This document shows positions 51,240-59,332 of a stretch of DNA of 64,000 bases, in pieces; the first letter of the stretch is position 1, and each line of letters opens with the position of its first letter. A program made the translations under genes and the position numbers. Below the pieces are notes generated by a model, which saw only the letters and a program-made list of their open reading frames with translations, did no database searches and was not told where the DNA came from. The stretch covers positions 372,001-436,000 of the forward strand of contig JACOXI010000003.1 in NCBI GenBank assembly GCA_016176335.1, written 5' to 3'. This DNA is from Candidatus Daviesbacteria bacterium (GTDB lineage Bacteria > Patescibacteria > Microgenomatia > Daviesbacterales > UBA10151).

Positions 51240-53792
51240 ATGATAGCCTTTATGACTAGTAAAGTTAGTGTCATTATTTTAATTACCATTTGTTTCTTTT
51301 TTACCCTTTCTTGGTACAAGCATGGTTTGATTATAGGTGGAGCAGAAGAGGGCTTGATTTTTCTCGATCCGCATAAAACCCAAGATTTATACAAATATAC
51401 ATGGGAAGATATACATTACGGTGGACCACAGACTGTTACCGTGACCCGTTACCCAAATTTTGTCTTTTTAGGATATCTTAAAGATCTTGGTGTTCCCTCT
51501 GCTTTAATACAAATATTTACTTTCTTAACTTTAATTCTTACTTCAGCTATCTTTACATATCTTTTTGCAAAAGAAATTTTAGGCAATAAACAAATGTATT
51601 GTTTACTTGCAGCATTGTTTTATATTGGGAACACTTTTGTTTTTTTCAATATTTGGCATCGATTTTTATTAGCAATGTTTTTTTTTGAGCCTCTCTTACC
51701 AGCCTCCATATATTTTCTTTACAAAGTTTTTAAGACAAATAATATTTTATATTTGTTGTCCTTTCTTTTGATCTCTTTTATTTTATCATCAGCTTTTTCA
51801 TTACCATCTAACGTAATTACGTTATGGGTCGTATTGTTTTTTCTCTTACTCTCAAATCTGATTGAAATTAGAAAGTCTTCAATATCTTTACTTAAATATG
51901 TAGGATGGTTTGTACTTTTTCTTTTGAGTTGGGTTTTAACTAATCTTTGGTGGATTATACCTTTAAATTATCAGGCAACGGTAGTATATTCACCTGTCTT
52001 TGGTACAAATGAAAACATTGCGGTGTTAAGAAGTATAAGTAACCAATTTCCGTTTCTAACCGCTATAACACTTGGTTACAAAAGTATGCTTTCAATGCTA
52101 CAAGGAATAATTAGTTTTGTCATGCTACTTGTCGTATGGCTTGGTTTCAAGGAGACGAAATCTAAAGATACGAGGAACTTCTTATTAATAATAGTACTTG
52201 TTAGTTACTTTGTTTTAAATGGATCTAATTTTCCCACCGGAAAGATATTTGAATTCTTTTTTGAGAAGATCTCTCAACTTCAACTTTTGAGAAATCCTTA
52301 CGAGAAATTTGGGATTGTTCTTACTTTTGCATACTCACTGCTTTTTCCCTTAGGAATATTATATCTGTCAAAAATTTCTCGATATATCTCTATATTTTTA
52401 GTAATTTTGATATTTGGTTTTCTATTTATTCCTGTTTGGGGAGGAAAGGTTTTCGGAGATGACAATATAAATTTTTATGTCAGTGTTCCAGCTGATTACA
52501 AAAAGGTTAATGAATTATTAAATCAGGATACTGACGAATTCAGGATTTTACAATTGCCGCTTTTAGTAAGTGGAGGCTTAGCATACAACTGGCCAAATAA
52601 ATATTTTGGTATACCTCCAAATTCCTTTCTTTTCGATAAACCTTCTCTTGAAGGTTTGGTATCAATGAAGAATCCTGATAATTACTGGAGGGCATTAAGA
52701 GAGGGTTTTTATACTGGAAAGATTAGACAACTGTTAAAATACGCAAATATAAGATACCTGGTTTTGCATAAGGATATAGATACAGATTATTCTCAGTCTG
52801 AAGATACAGAGACAACTTTATTTTATTTAAACCATGGAATTATTCCAGATTCTCTTTCCTCCTTTCGGATTTGTCACGATTTAACAGAGCTAACATATAT
52901 TTTTAGAAAAGTTCAATTTTTCGGAGAGTGTAAATTAGATTCCCTAAATTCAGATTGGTCGAATATAAACTTTCTAAGTTTTGAAATGCAATCAGACGGT
53001 GCAGGTCAAATTAGGGTAGATATTGTCGATCGGGATGGGCAGCGCTTGGTCTTTGAAGGCAAATCAGAAAATATTTATACGCTATCTGAAAACGAAGTCA
53101 ACAAAACAAAGCTGTTTACTTTAAACATAAAAGTTCCCACTGAAAAGTATGCAAAGTTTTCTCCTATTAATGTAGATCATCTCGAATTAACTTTTATTCC
53201 AAGTTCAGTTAATCTAATTCCGAAAGTAAGGATCGGGAGTATCTATTTGGATAAGGGGACGACAATAGCAAATGACTACTGGAGTAAAATTTATTCCACT
53301 GCTAATTTGGAAATTTATCGGATTAATGACAGCTATTTCTATCCAAGAATATATGCAGTCGGCAGTCTATTGGAAGTTGATAATTGGAATTCTTTATTAA
53401 AATTAAATTCCTTGCCGGATGCTTTTTATCTTAGGGATCAACAAGATAAAGATATTAATTACGACACAAATTTAGACAAACCTGATATCGAGTTTAAAAA
53501 AATAAATAATACAAGGTATGAAATTTACATAAAAAATGCAAAAACTCCTTTTTGGCTAGTGTTTTCCGAAACTTTTTCTCCTGATTGGAAAGCCAAATTA
53601 AGAAACGGCCAGGAGTTTGCACATTTTACTGTAAACGGATTTACTAATGGTTATTTTATCAATCAAACTGGCGATTTCACGCTTGAGCTAGAGTATATTG
53701 TTCAACAAGGAATTGAGAAATATAGAGCAATTTCGCTTCTGGCGTTTATTGCGATTGTAATAATTGCGACTCTTAAAAAGAGAGCTTTTTAA
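51240..53792 (+). CDS. large GT-C membrane glycosyltransferase, AftD/YfhO-like
   Basis: This 850 aa protein has about 11-12 hydrophobic segments in the first 410 residues, a long outer-face region, and a final helix. The first loop holds LDPHKTQDLYKYTWED; NLWWIIPLNYQ lies near 240. The C-terminal region ends with FSPDWKAKLRNG, the same beta motif seen in the PTPS-related genes. The layout resembles arabinofuranosyltransferase AftD (DUF3367-type) and YfhO-like enzymes. ATG 51240 is used; ATG 51252 is possible. The 3' end overlaps the converging gene by 20 bases. The partial gene at the right edge is a relative. Confidence 0.65.
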   Translation: MIAFMTSKVSVIILITICFFFTLSWYKHGLIIGGAEEGLIFLDPHKTQDLYKYTWEDIHYGGPQTVTVTRYPNFVFLGYLKDLGVPSALIQIFTFLTLILTSAIFTYLFAKEILGNKQMYCLLAALFYIGNTFVFFNIWHRFLLAMFFFEPLLPASIYFLYKVFKTNNILYLLSFLLISFILSSAFSLPSNVITLWVVLFFLLLSNLIEIRKSSISLLKYVGWFVLFLLSWVLTNLWWIIPLNYQATVVYSPVFGTNENIAVLRSISNQFPFLTAITLGYKSMLSMLQGIISFVMLLVVWLGFKETKSKDTRNFLLIIVLVSYFVLNGSNFPTGKIFEFFFEKISQLQLLRNPYEKFGIVLTFAYSLLFPLGILYLSKISRYISIFLVILIFGFLFIPVWGGKVFGDDNINFYVSVPADYKKVNELLNQDTDEFRILQLPLLVSGGLAYNWPNKYFGIPPNSFLFDKPSLEGLVSMKNPDNYWRALREGFYTGKIRQLLKYANIRYLVLHKDIDTDYSQSEDTETTLFYLNHGIIPDSLSSFRICHDLTELTYIFRKVQFFGECKLDSLNSDWSNINFLSFEMQSDGAGQIRVDIVDRDGQRLVFEGKSENIYTLSENEVNKTKLFTLNIKVPTEKYAKFSPINVDHLELTFIPSSVNLIPKVRIGSIYLDKGTTIANDYWSKIYSTANLEIYRINDSYFYPRIYAVGSLLEVDNWNSLLKLNSLPDAFYLRDQQDKDINYDTNLDKPDIEFKKINNTRYEIYIKNAKTPFWLVFSETFSPDWKAKLRNGQEFAHFTVNGFTNGYFINQTGDFTLELEYIVQQGIEKYRAISLLAFIAIVIIATLKKRAF

Positions 53793-54786
53793 GTAACCAT
53801 TTTATTTCCGATATTGCGTATGCAATCACCATTCCGAAACAAATTAACGGATGCAAAAACCAAGCTCGATCCCGAATCCTTGCATACCCCCTCACACTTT
53901 CAATAAAAGGAATAATAAATGTGAAAGAGAAAATAATGTATTTTGTCAGGTTGATTCGATCTTGATAAGAATTCCAATTAAATACTAGATATTTTCTTTT
54001 ACCTCTGTTTTGATCATAAAACTGTTCTTTTGCCTCAATTCTTCTTTTTATTAAATCAATTATATTGGCTTTTTGGGTGTGAATAATTGAATTATTTACA
54101 ACTCCAAAAGTATTATATCCGAGGTCGAGAAGCTCACTAAAAGCATCTGTATGCATGTATGTTTCATAATCCTTAACCACTCTCTTCATAACACTTGTTA
54201 GAAACAAGTGGCCATTGTCACCCAAAGTAGGTAGATTATCTTGATTAAACTGTACGATGTAATAATCCTGAGTTTTTTTTATAACTTTCCCCTTATTATA
54301 TTGAGTCTTGTCCATCCGTATTTTTTCTGTTTTATTAAGGTAGTATAGTGTTGGATCAGGTGATCCAAAAAGCGCACAGTATCTTGTTGTAGCAGGCATA
54401 TCTTTGTGATAAGAGTTATATGCGCTGAATGTGCAAAAAACTTTACCATCCTCTATAAAGGGTTTAACCATTTTTAAAAGCCAGTCGCTTGATGTAAGGA
54501 TATTATCTGATTGAAGCATGAGAATTAGATCCCCTTTTGCCTTTTTAATTGCTATACCAACACGAGCTTCGTCTTTATCTTTTAAATCTTTTCTTACTAT
54601 TACCAAACAACCGTATCTTCTTGCCAGTTCGGGGCTCTTATTGGTGGATCCACCATCCATGACAATATGCTGAATTAACTTTTTTGGATATTTTTGTAGC
54701 TTAAGCGAATCTAAAACCTGCTTAAAAGTCGGTATATGACTATCTAATACACCTGTAATAACAGTGATCGAGGGAAGATTTTTCAT
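53773..54786 (-). CDS. GT2 glycosyltransferase
   Basis: This 337 aa protein has ITVITGVLDSHIPTFKQVL, HIVMDGGSTNKSPEL, RVGIAIKKAKGDLILMLQSDN (Q-S-D at the metal site) and ASDWLL-like SSDWLLKMVKPF, so a GT2 fold is clear. The C-terminal third has two hydrophobic stretches (about 277-292 and 318-333). Substrate unknown. It lies 16 bases downstream of the membrane transferase in a five-gene minus-strand unit (58434 to 53773), and has no visible Shine-Dalgarno. Confidence 0.75.
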   Translation of the reverse strand: MKNLPSITVITGVLDSHIPTFKQVLDSLKLQKYPKKLIQHIVMDGGSTNKSPELARRYGCLVIVRKDLKDKDEARVGIAIKKAKGDLILMLQSDNILTSSDWLLKMVKPFIEDGKVFCTFSAYNSYHKDMPATTRYCALFGSPDPTLYYLNKTEKIRMDKTQYNKGKVIKKTQDYYIVQFNQDNLPTLGDNGHLFLTSVMKRVVKDYETYMHTDAFSELLDLGYNTFGVVNNSIIHTQKANIIDLIKRRIEAKEQFYDQNRGKRKYLVFNWNSYQDRINLTKYIIFSFTFIIPFIESVRGYARIRDRAWFLHPLICFGMVIAYAISEIKWLLKKLSF

Positions 54787-54802
54787 TTTTTTATTAAGTC
54801 TT

Positions 54803-56338
54803 TCATGGGATATAAAGCTTTCCAGTTAAGTATTCTCTTACCCGAGGTGTGATATTTGTTAGAGTTTTTTTTTGAAGTTGGAATGTATAAACATTTTCAA
54901 TAGGTATTTTTATGGGATTATAGCCGTATCTTTTTAGTTCTTTGCTTTCCGGCCCGCTTAAAACATCAATTAAGCTCTCCATGTTGTCGGCAGGAAAGGG
55001 GGATTTTTGGTAATCCATTCCAAATCTTGGATCAATAAGCATCATATGATAGGAAAATCCAAAAGTTATAGCATTATACAGATAAAAAGGATTATCTGAA
55101 ATAAATAGAAAAACTGACGGAGCATCATTTTTTGGCGCCCCAATTTGTGATGTTATAAACTTGAATTGTTTTTCAGCATCTTCTGCTAATCTTCCATTTT
55201 CAGATAGCATATCAAAATAATTCCTCAAGCTGATTAAGTTAATAATGATTATTATATTTATGAAACTAATCGCCAAAATTTTATAAAATTGATTTCTTTG
55301 TCTTAAAAGTTCTGACAAAAGAATTGCAAACGCTACCAATATATATGCACCGGGTATAATTAGATATCTGTGGTCAGAAGATAATGTTCCCGCAGGACCA
55401 AACACTATCAAAGGAATTATTAAGAAAAAGACGGACACAGATAAACTAATTAAAGTGAAGAGATATTTTTGAGAACGGAGCTTGATAAGCATGATAGGTA
55501 GACCTAGGAAGATTAAAATAACCAAAAGGGCTTTTAATTCGTTTGTTATCTTAAATAAAGTATCAGGTAGTATTGCATTCTCAATGTTTGAGAAAATGCT
55601 TAATATAAAGTTTTTCCATTGACTTACAGATTGAACAAAAGAATTCATATAAACAGTATCATCTGATGATCTAGTTAAAAATCTATAACCAAGAATCGGA
55701 GAGAAGAAAACGAGGATTTGAAATAAAAACCTCTTTAAATTCTGTATATTAATTTTCCCTATATTAGAGATAATTAGTAGAGGAGTGATGAATAGAAGTC
55801 CATGCATTCTGTTTTGAGTTACGATGAATGATGATGTAAGAATAAGAGATGTTAATATGCCCCGTTTTGATAATTGAAAATCTTTTGAATAATATAGGTA
55901 GATAAATAAATTAAAAAGTGTAATTGAAATATAAGTATTCATATTAAATACCCAGTTAGTTGTTTCTATTCCTGCAAACATGCAAGCAAAGAAGACAGAC
56001 GAAAGAAAGCCGGCTCGTTTATCCTTACTTGCAGCGGAGACTGCAGGATAGAAAGAAATTGCAGCAATAACTCTAAGGATTATGGATACCAGATAGTATG
56101 GAAAAGGATTAAAAGAAAATAATCTATAAATAATTCCCATAATGATATTTGCAAACACATAATTACCATAATCAGTAGAGTAATTTGTTAAATCAAAGTG
56201 TGACCCAAAAGCAGTAAAGTCTTTAATATATCTATAAAGAGTCAACCAACTATCACCATCTAAGGCAAAATGCAAACTTTGTCCTATTGCGAAAAAAGTA
56301 ATAAAAATCATTAGCAGGGAAAATAAAGTAAATTTCAT
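54803..56338 (-). CDS. GT-C membrane glycosyltransferase, paralog of the gene at 59271
   Basis: This 511 aa polytopic protein has FALDGDSWLTLYRYIKD in the first outer loop (acidic D-G-D), then FANIIMGIIYRLF, FFACMFAGIETTNWVF, NRMHGLLFITPL and a C-terminal block NITPRVREYLTG. The same order occurs in the 59271 gene (GGDDWGIHY, IEATDWAF, PRMHGMIPL, NVTEQVREKL). Nothing more specific than a GT-C fold can be named. The start is the ATG at 56338 that overlaps the upstream stop (ATGA); an in-frame start at 56377 would lie within the upstream gene. Confidence 0.65.
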   Translation of the reverse strand: MKFTLFSLLMIFITFFAIGQSLHFALDGDSWLTLYRYIKDFTAFGSHFDLTNYSTDYGNYVFANIIMGIIYRLFSFNPFPYYLVSIILRVIAAISFYPAVSAASKDKRAGFLSSVFFACMFAGIETTNWVFNMNTYISITLFNLFIYLYYSKDFQLSKRGILTSLILTSSFIVTQNRMHGLLFITPLLIISNIGKINIQNLKRFLFQILVFFSPILGYRFLTRSSDDTVYMNSFVQSVSQWKNFILSIFSNIENAILPDTLFKITNELKALLVILIFLGLPIMLIKLRSQKYLFTLISLSVSVFFLIIPLIVFGPAGTLSSDHRYLIIPGAYILVAFAILLSELLRQRNQFYKILAISFINIIIIINLISLRNYFDMLSENGRLAEDAEKQFKFITSQIGAPKNDAPSVFLFISDNPFYLYNAITFGFSYHMMLIDPRFGMDYQKSPFPADNMESLIDVLSGPESKELKRYGYNPIKIPIENVYTFQLQKKTLTNITPRVREYLTGKLYIP

Positions 56339-56892
56339 TTTTGAATAAGAAATGCTATATGGGAGAAAGGGTACCAAAAGGGTTTCCTCATTACTTTTAC
56401 TTCTAATTTTACATGAAGCTTTTTAAAAAGACTCTTCCATTCTGACAAATCCCTGAAAGATAAAGGTGTGCTTAGATCTCCATAATGAAATTTATTAAGG
56501 GTAGCATCACTAATTTTTGCCACAAGACTCGGTTTCATTTCAAATATTAGTACTTTTTTGGCAACTCTTAAAGCATCCTTTATAAGATTTTCTTGATTTT
56601 CTTTTGGAATATGATGGAGTACATCGTTTAATAAGGCCGTATCAAATTTACGTTTAAACTTTGGTAATTTGTCACTGGCCATTTTTTTAAAAGGAATATC
56701 ATTATAAATCAAGTAATTTTTTATATCACACGCTTGTAGTTGTAATGAATAATGATGCCTTAATAGTTTTGTAATAGTTCCCCTACCGCAACCAATATCT
56801 AACACTCTTTCATTTTCTTTGAGCCATTTATCATAGGCTGTGGTCATCAGACGGAAGCGATAGGATGATGTTTTTTGGAAGATATTCATCAC
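56335..56892 (-). CDS. SAM-dependent methyltransferase, small
   Basis: This 185 aa class I methyltransferase has VLDIGCGRGTITKLL (motif I near 31-45), CDIKNYLIY, LPKFKRKFDTALLNDVLHHI and AKKVLIFEMKP. It is shorter than usual, close to the minimal Rossmann core. It is the second of three successive methyltransferase genes, joined to both neighbours through ATGA overlaps. Confidence 0.78.
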   Translation of the reverse strand: MMNIFQKTSSYRFRLMTTAYDKWLKENERVLDIGCGRGTITKLLRHHYSLQLQACDIKNYLIYNDIPFKKMASDKLPKFKRKFDTALLNDVLHHIPKENQENLIKDALRVAKKVLIFEMKPSLVAKISDATLNKFHYGDLSTPLSFRDLSEWKSLFKKLHVKLEVKVMRKPFWYPFSHIAFLIQK

Positions 56893-57635
56893 TTTTTATC
56901 ATTTTTTGCTAAAACTATCAGTGCGTTACCATAAGATATGAATTTTTTGAAAAATACATATTGAATAATGAAAATGGGCAGCCACAAAAAGGAAGTTCTG
57001 TCTAGAATAGATGATATGATTGGTATGTTCCAAGCATAGGAAAAAGAGCTTTGTTCGGTTTGTTTCTCTCTATCTACTACTCTTTTTTTATTGCTAATTA
57101 TTTTAGTGTAAATCCTTCGAAGAGCCCAAAAGACAGGGAAAGTGTAATCGCAAAAGATAATTGGTTTAAATCCAGCTTTGATGAGTTTTTCTTTTAATTC
57201 ATTTTGGGTATATCTTCTAAAATGTCCATAAAAGTTGTCATCCCATCTCCATTCTTTAGGATTACTTGGGGTAGCAATGACTAAATGTCCGTGCCGCGAT
57301 AACAACAAATTAGCCTTTCTTAAAGCAGAAGTATCATCCTTGATATGTTCTAAAATATCGAACATTAAGACAGTATTATATTTACCGGAAACTTTTGAAA
57401 AGAATTTTTTTTCCATCTTTACCTTTTGGTATCCTTTTAAATTTTCCTTGGTAATATTTACAGCTTTGCGAGAGTAATCAATTGCTACGCCTTCCCAACC
57501 TTTACTTGCTAAATGTTTAGATAAGTATCCGGTTCCGCAGGCAACATCAAGAAATGGTGGCTTCAGATAGTATTTCTCAATAAGCTTATTCAGTATAAAT
57601 AGAGCATAGTTATTTAGAGGTTTGAAATTAGCCAT
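56889..57635 (-). CDS. SAM-dependent methyltransferase with C-terminal hydrophobic segment
   Basis: This 248 aa protein has FLDVACGTGYLSKHL, GVAIDYSRKAVNIT, VLMFDILEHIKDDTSAL and HGHLVIATPSNP, typical of Methyltransf_11/UbiG-like enzymes, then a hydrophobic segment near the end (WLPIFIIQYVFFK) that may place it at the membrane. Start ATG 57635, one base after the upstream stop codon; a TTG at 57656 is rejected. Confidence 0.8.
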   Translation of the reverse strand: MANFKPLNNYALFILNKLIEKYYLKPPFLDVACGTGYLSKHLASKGWEGVAIDYSRKAVNITKENLKGYQKVKMEKKFFSKVSGKYNTVLMFDILEHIKDDTSALRKANLLLSRHGHLVIATPSNPKEWRWDDNFYGHFRRYTQNELKEKLIKAGFKPIIFCDYTFPVFWALRRIYTKIISNKKRVVDREKQTEQSSFSYAWNIPIISSILDRTSFLWLPIFIIQYVFFKKFISYGNALIVLAKNDKK

Positions 57636-57636
57636 A

Positions 57637-58434
57637 TTATTTTTTGATGATTCCAAATTCCTGAAATCTAAAAAAAATAGCTTTAATTTTATTTGTAAAC
57701 TTTTTAAAAGTCTTTTCGTAACTTATATCGTCACTGACTAAAAGTCCATTTTTTTTAATATATGGCCAGCAAGTTTCATATTCAAAAGCCATAGTTTTAT
57801 CCGAATGCTCACTGTCATGAAAAAATATATTGATTTCGCCTAATTCTTTAAGTAAGACTGGTAATTTATCACGAGTATTTCCTAAAAAAAGTTTCCAGTT
57901 TGTCTTTAAATTAGCCGGTACCAGAAATCCTGGTATTTTTCCGGCTGGCAAACTGTCCAGATGAAGTTTATGATTTCCGTATATATACCACTGAAAAGGA
58001 AGATCTATTGAATAAAGTTTACCAAACCCGTTGTCTTTTAATGCTCGCAATATATATCCTGTAGATTCTCCTGCTGCTACTCCAGTTTCTACAACATTTT
58101 TTGGTTTTAGCTTTCTGACCAAAAAATAAAGAATTTGAAATTTACTCCAAAGATGAGGTTCTAAAACTTCATAACTTTTCTGTTTTGTATAATCAAAACT
58201 TTTTCCATATTTTTTATAAAGCAGAACTGTTTTATTAATTGCAGTTGTTGCTTTTTTAGTGTGTTTTTCAACTAATACATTTTTTGCAAAAAATCTGGGA
58301 GAGGCAATTAATTTTTCAAGAATAAATACTAAAATTGCGGGAGTTTCTTTGGGATTATTTATCCAGAATTTTAATAAAGTAATCGATAATTCTTTAACCC
58401 ACAACAAGGCTCTTTTTAGATATTTTAATTCCAT
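57637..58434 (-). CDS. SAM-dependent methyltransferase, cephalosporin-hydroxylase/sugar O-methyltransferase-like
   Basis: This 265 aa protein has NVVETGVAAGESTGYILRAL (motif I), LYSIDLPFQWY, FLGNTRDKLPVLLKELGEI, FFHDSEHSDKTMAFE and WPYIKKNGLLVSDDI. This is the Methyltransf_24-type fold found in sugar O-methyltransferases; HDSEHS and SDDI include likely metal-binding acids. First gene of the five-gene minus-strand unit. Substrate unknown, but a sugar hydroxyl fits the setting. Confidence 0.75.
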   Translation of the reverse strand: MELKYLKRALLWVKELSITLLKFWINNPKETPAILVFILEKLIASPRFFAKNVLVEKHTKKATTAINKTVLLYKKYGKSFDYTKQKSYEVLEPHLWSKFQILYFLVRKLKPKNVVETGVAAGESTGYILRALKDNGFGKLYSIDLPFQWYIYGNHKLHLDSLPAGKIPGFLVPANLKTNWKLFLGNTRDKLPVLLKELGEINIFFHDSEHSDKTMAFEYETCWPYIKKNGLLVSDDISYEKTFKKFTNKIKAIFFRFQEFGIIKK

Positions 58435-58438
58435 TTTC

Positions 58439-58474
58439 TTGCAAGATTAATATGGCTAGGTTAACATTACGACA
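58439..58474 (+). promoter_or_regulatory. predicted near-leaderless promoter of the GT2 gene
   Basis: TTGCAA (58439-58444), 17-base spacer, TAACAT (58462-58467, 4/6); +1 near 58474, one base before the ATG at 58475. The same TTGCAA hexamer is found at 43699 and, on the minus strand, at 51111. Confidence 0.45.
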
Positions 58475-59332
58475 ATGAGCAATGCAACAGGGAAGGCGCT
58501 TGTTTCCATCATAATTCCTGCATTTAATGAGGAGAGAATTATCGGTAAGTGTCTGGAATCTGTTGCCAGACAGAGTTTTAAAAACATAGAAGTTGTTTTG
58601 GTTGATGATTGCTCAAGTGATAATACTAATGCTGTAGTCCAAGATAAGATTAAAAAATTGAAGTTAAATCTTAATTTGATAAGTCTTAAGAGTCACCAGG
58701 AAAGAGGAAAAGTAAGAAACTTAGGCTCTAAAAAAGCGAAAGGAGAATACCTTTTATTTATTGATGCAGACATGATACTGACTAAAAAAGTTATTGCAGA
58801 ATGCCTAACTAAAATTATGGGTAAACTGGATATAGGTGGGATTATTATTCCGGAGGAATCTAGGGGAGTTGGATTTTGGGCAAAGTGTCGGCGCTTAGAA
58901 AAAAAATGCTACCTCGGAGATGACAGTATAGAAGCTGCCAGATTTTTTAAAAAAAATGCTTTTTGGAAAGTTGGAGGTTGGGATGAAGAGATGATATCGG
59001 GAGAGGATTGGGATTTAACCAGAAGGATTAGAGAAAAGTATGAAGTTATAAGAGTCAATGCTGAAATTCTCCATGACGAAGGCAAATTAACCCTTTGGAT
59101 GGTCGCCAAAAAGAAATTTTATTATGCTTTCAAATCAGGGATATATCTTAAAAAATATCCTTTAAAAATAACGGATTTATTTTTTTTCATTTTTAGACCT
59201 GCATATTTGAAAAATTGGAAATTGATTCTTTCAGATCCTACCCGCGGAGCAGGTATGTTTTTTTTGAAAGCTATTGAAATGTTTGCGGGAGGGATAGGGT
59301 ACCTTTTTTCAAAGCTTCCAAATCTACCTTAA
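58475..59332 (+). CDS. GT2 glycosyltransferase
   Basis: This 285 aa enzyme has IIIPAFNEERIIGKCLESV, VLVDDCSSDNTNAV, QERGKVRNLGSKKAKG, FIDADMILTK and SGEDWDLTRRIREKY. It is a close paralog of the 46032 gene. The C-terminal 40 residues are hydrophobic/glycine-rich (FAGGIGYLFSKL). Its last 62 bases overlap the converging membrane gene, the longest convergent overlap in the window. Confidence 0.82.
   Translation: MSNATGKALVSIIIPAFNEERIIGKCLESVARQSFKNIEVVLVDDCSSDNTNAVVQDKIKKLKLNLNLISLKSHQERGKVRNLGSKKAKGEYLLFIDADMILTKKVIAECLTKIMGKLDIGGIIIPEESRGVGFWAKCRRLEKKCYLGDDSIEAARFFKKNAFWKVGGWDEEMISGEDWDLTRRIREKYEVIRVNAEILHDEGKLTLWMVAKKKFYYAFKSGIYLKKYPLKITDLFFFIFRPAYLKNWKLILSDPTRGAGMFFLKAIEMFAGGIGYLFSKLPNLP

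Noticed and set aside
57636..57656. TTG start at 57656 for a methyltransferase
   Set aside because: It lies within the upstream gene; ATG 57635 immediately follows that gene's stop codon.
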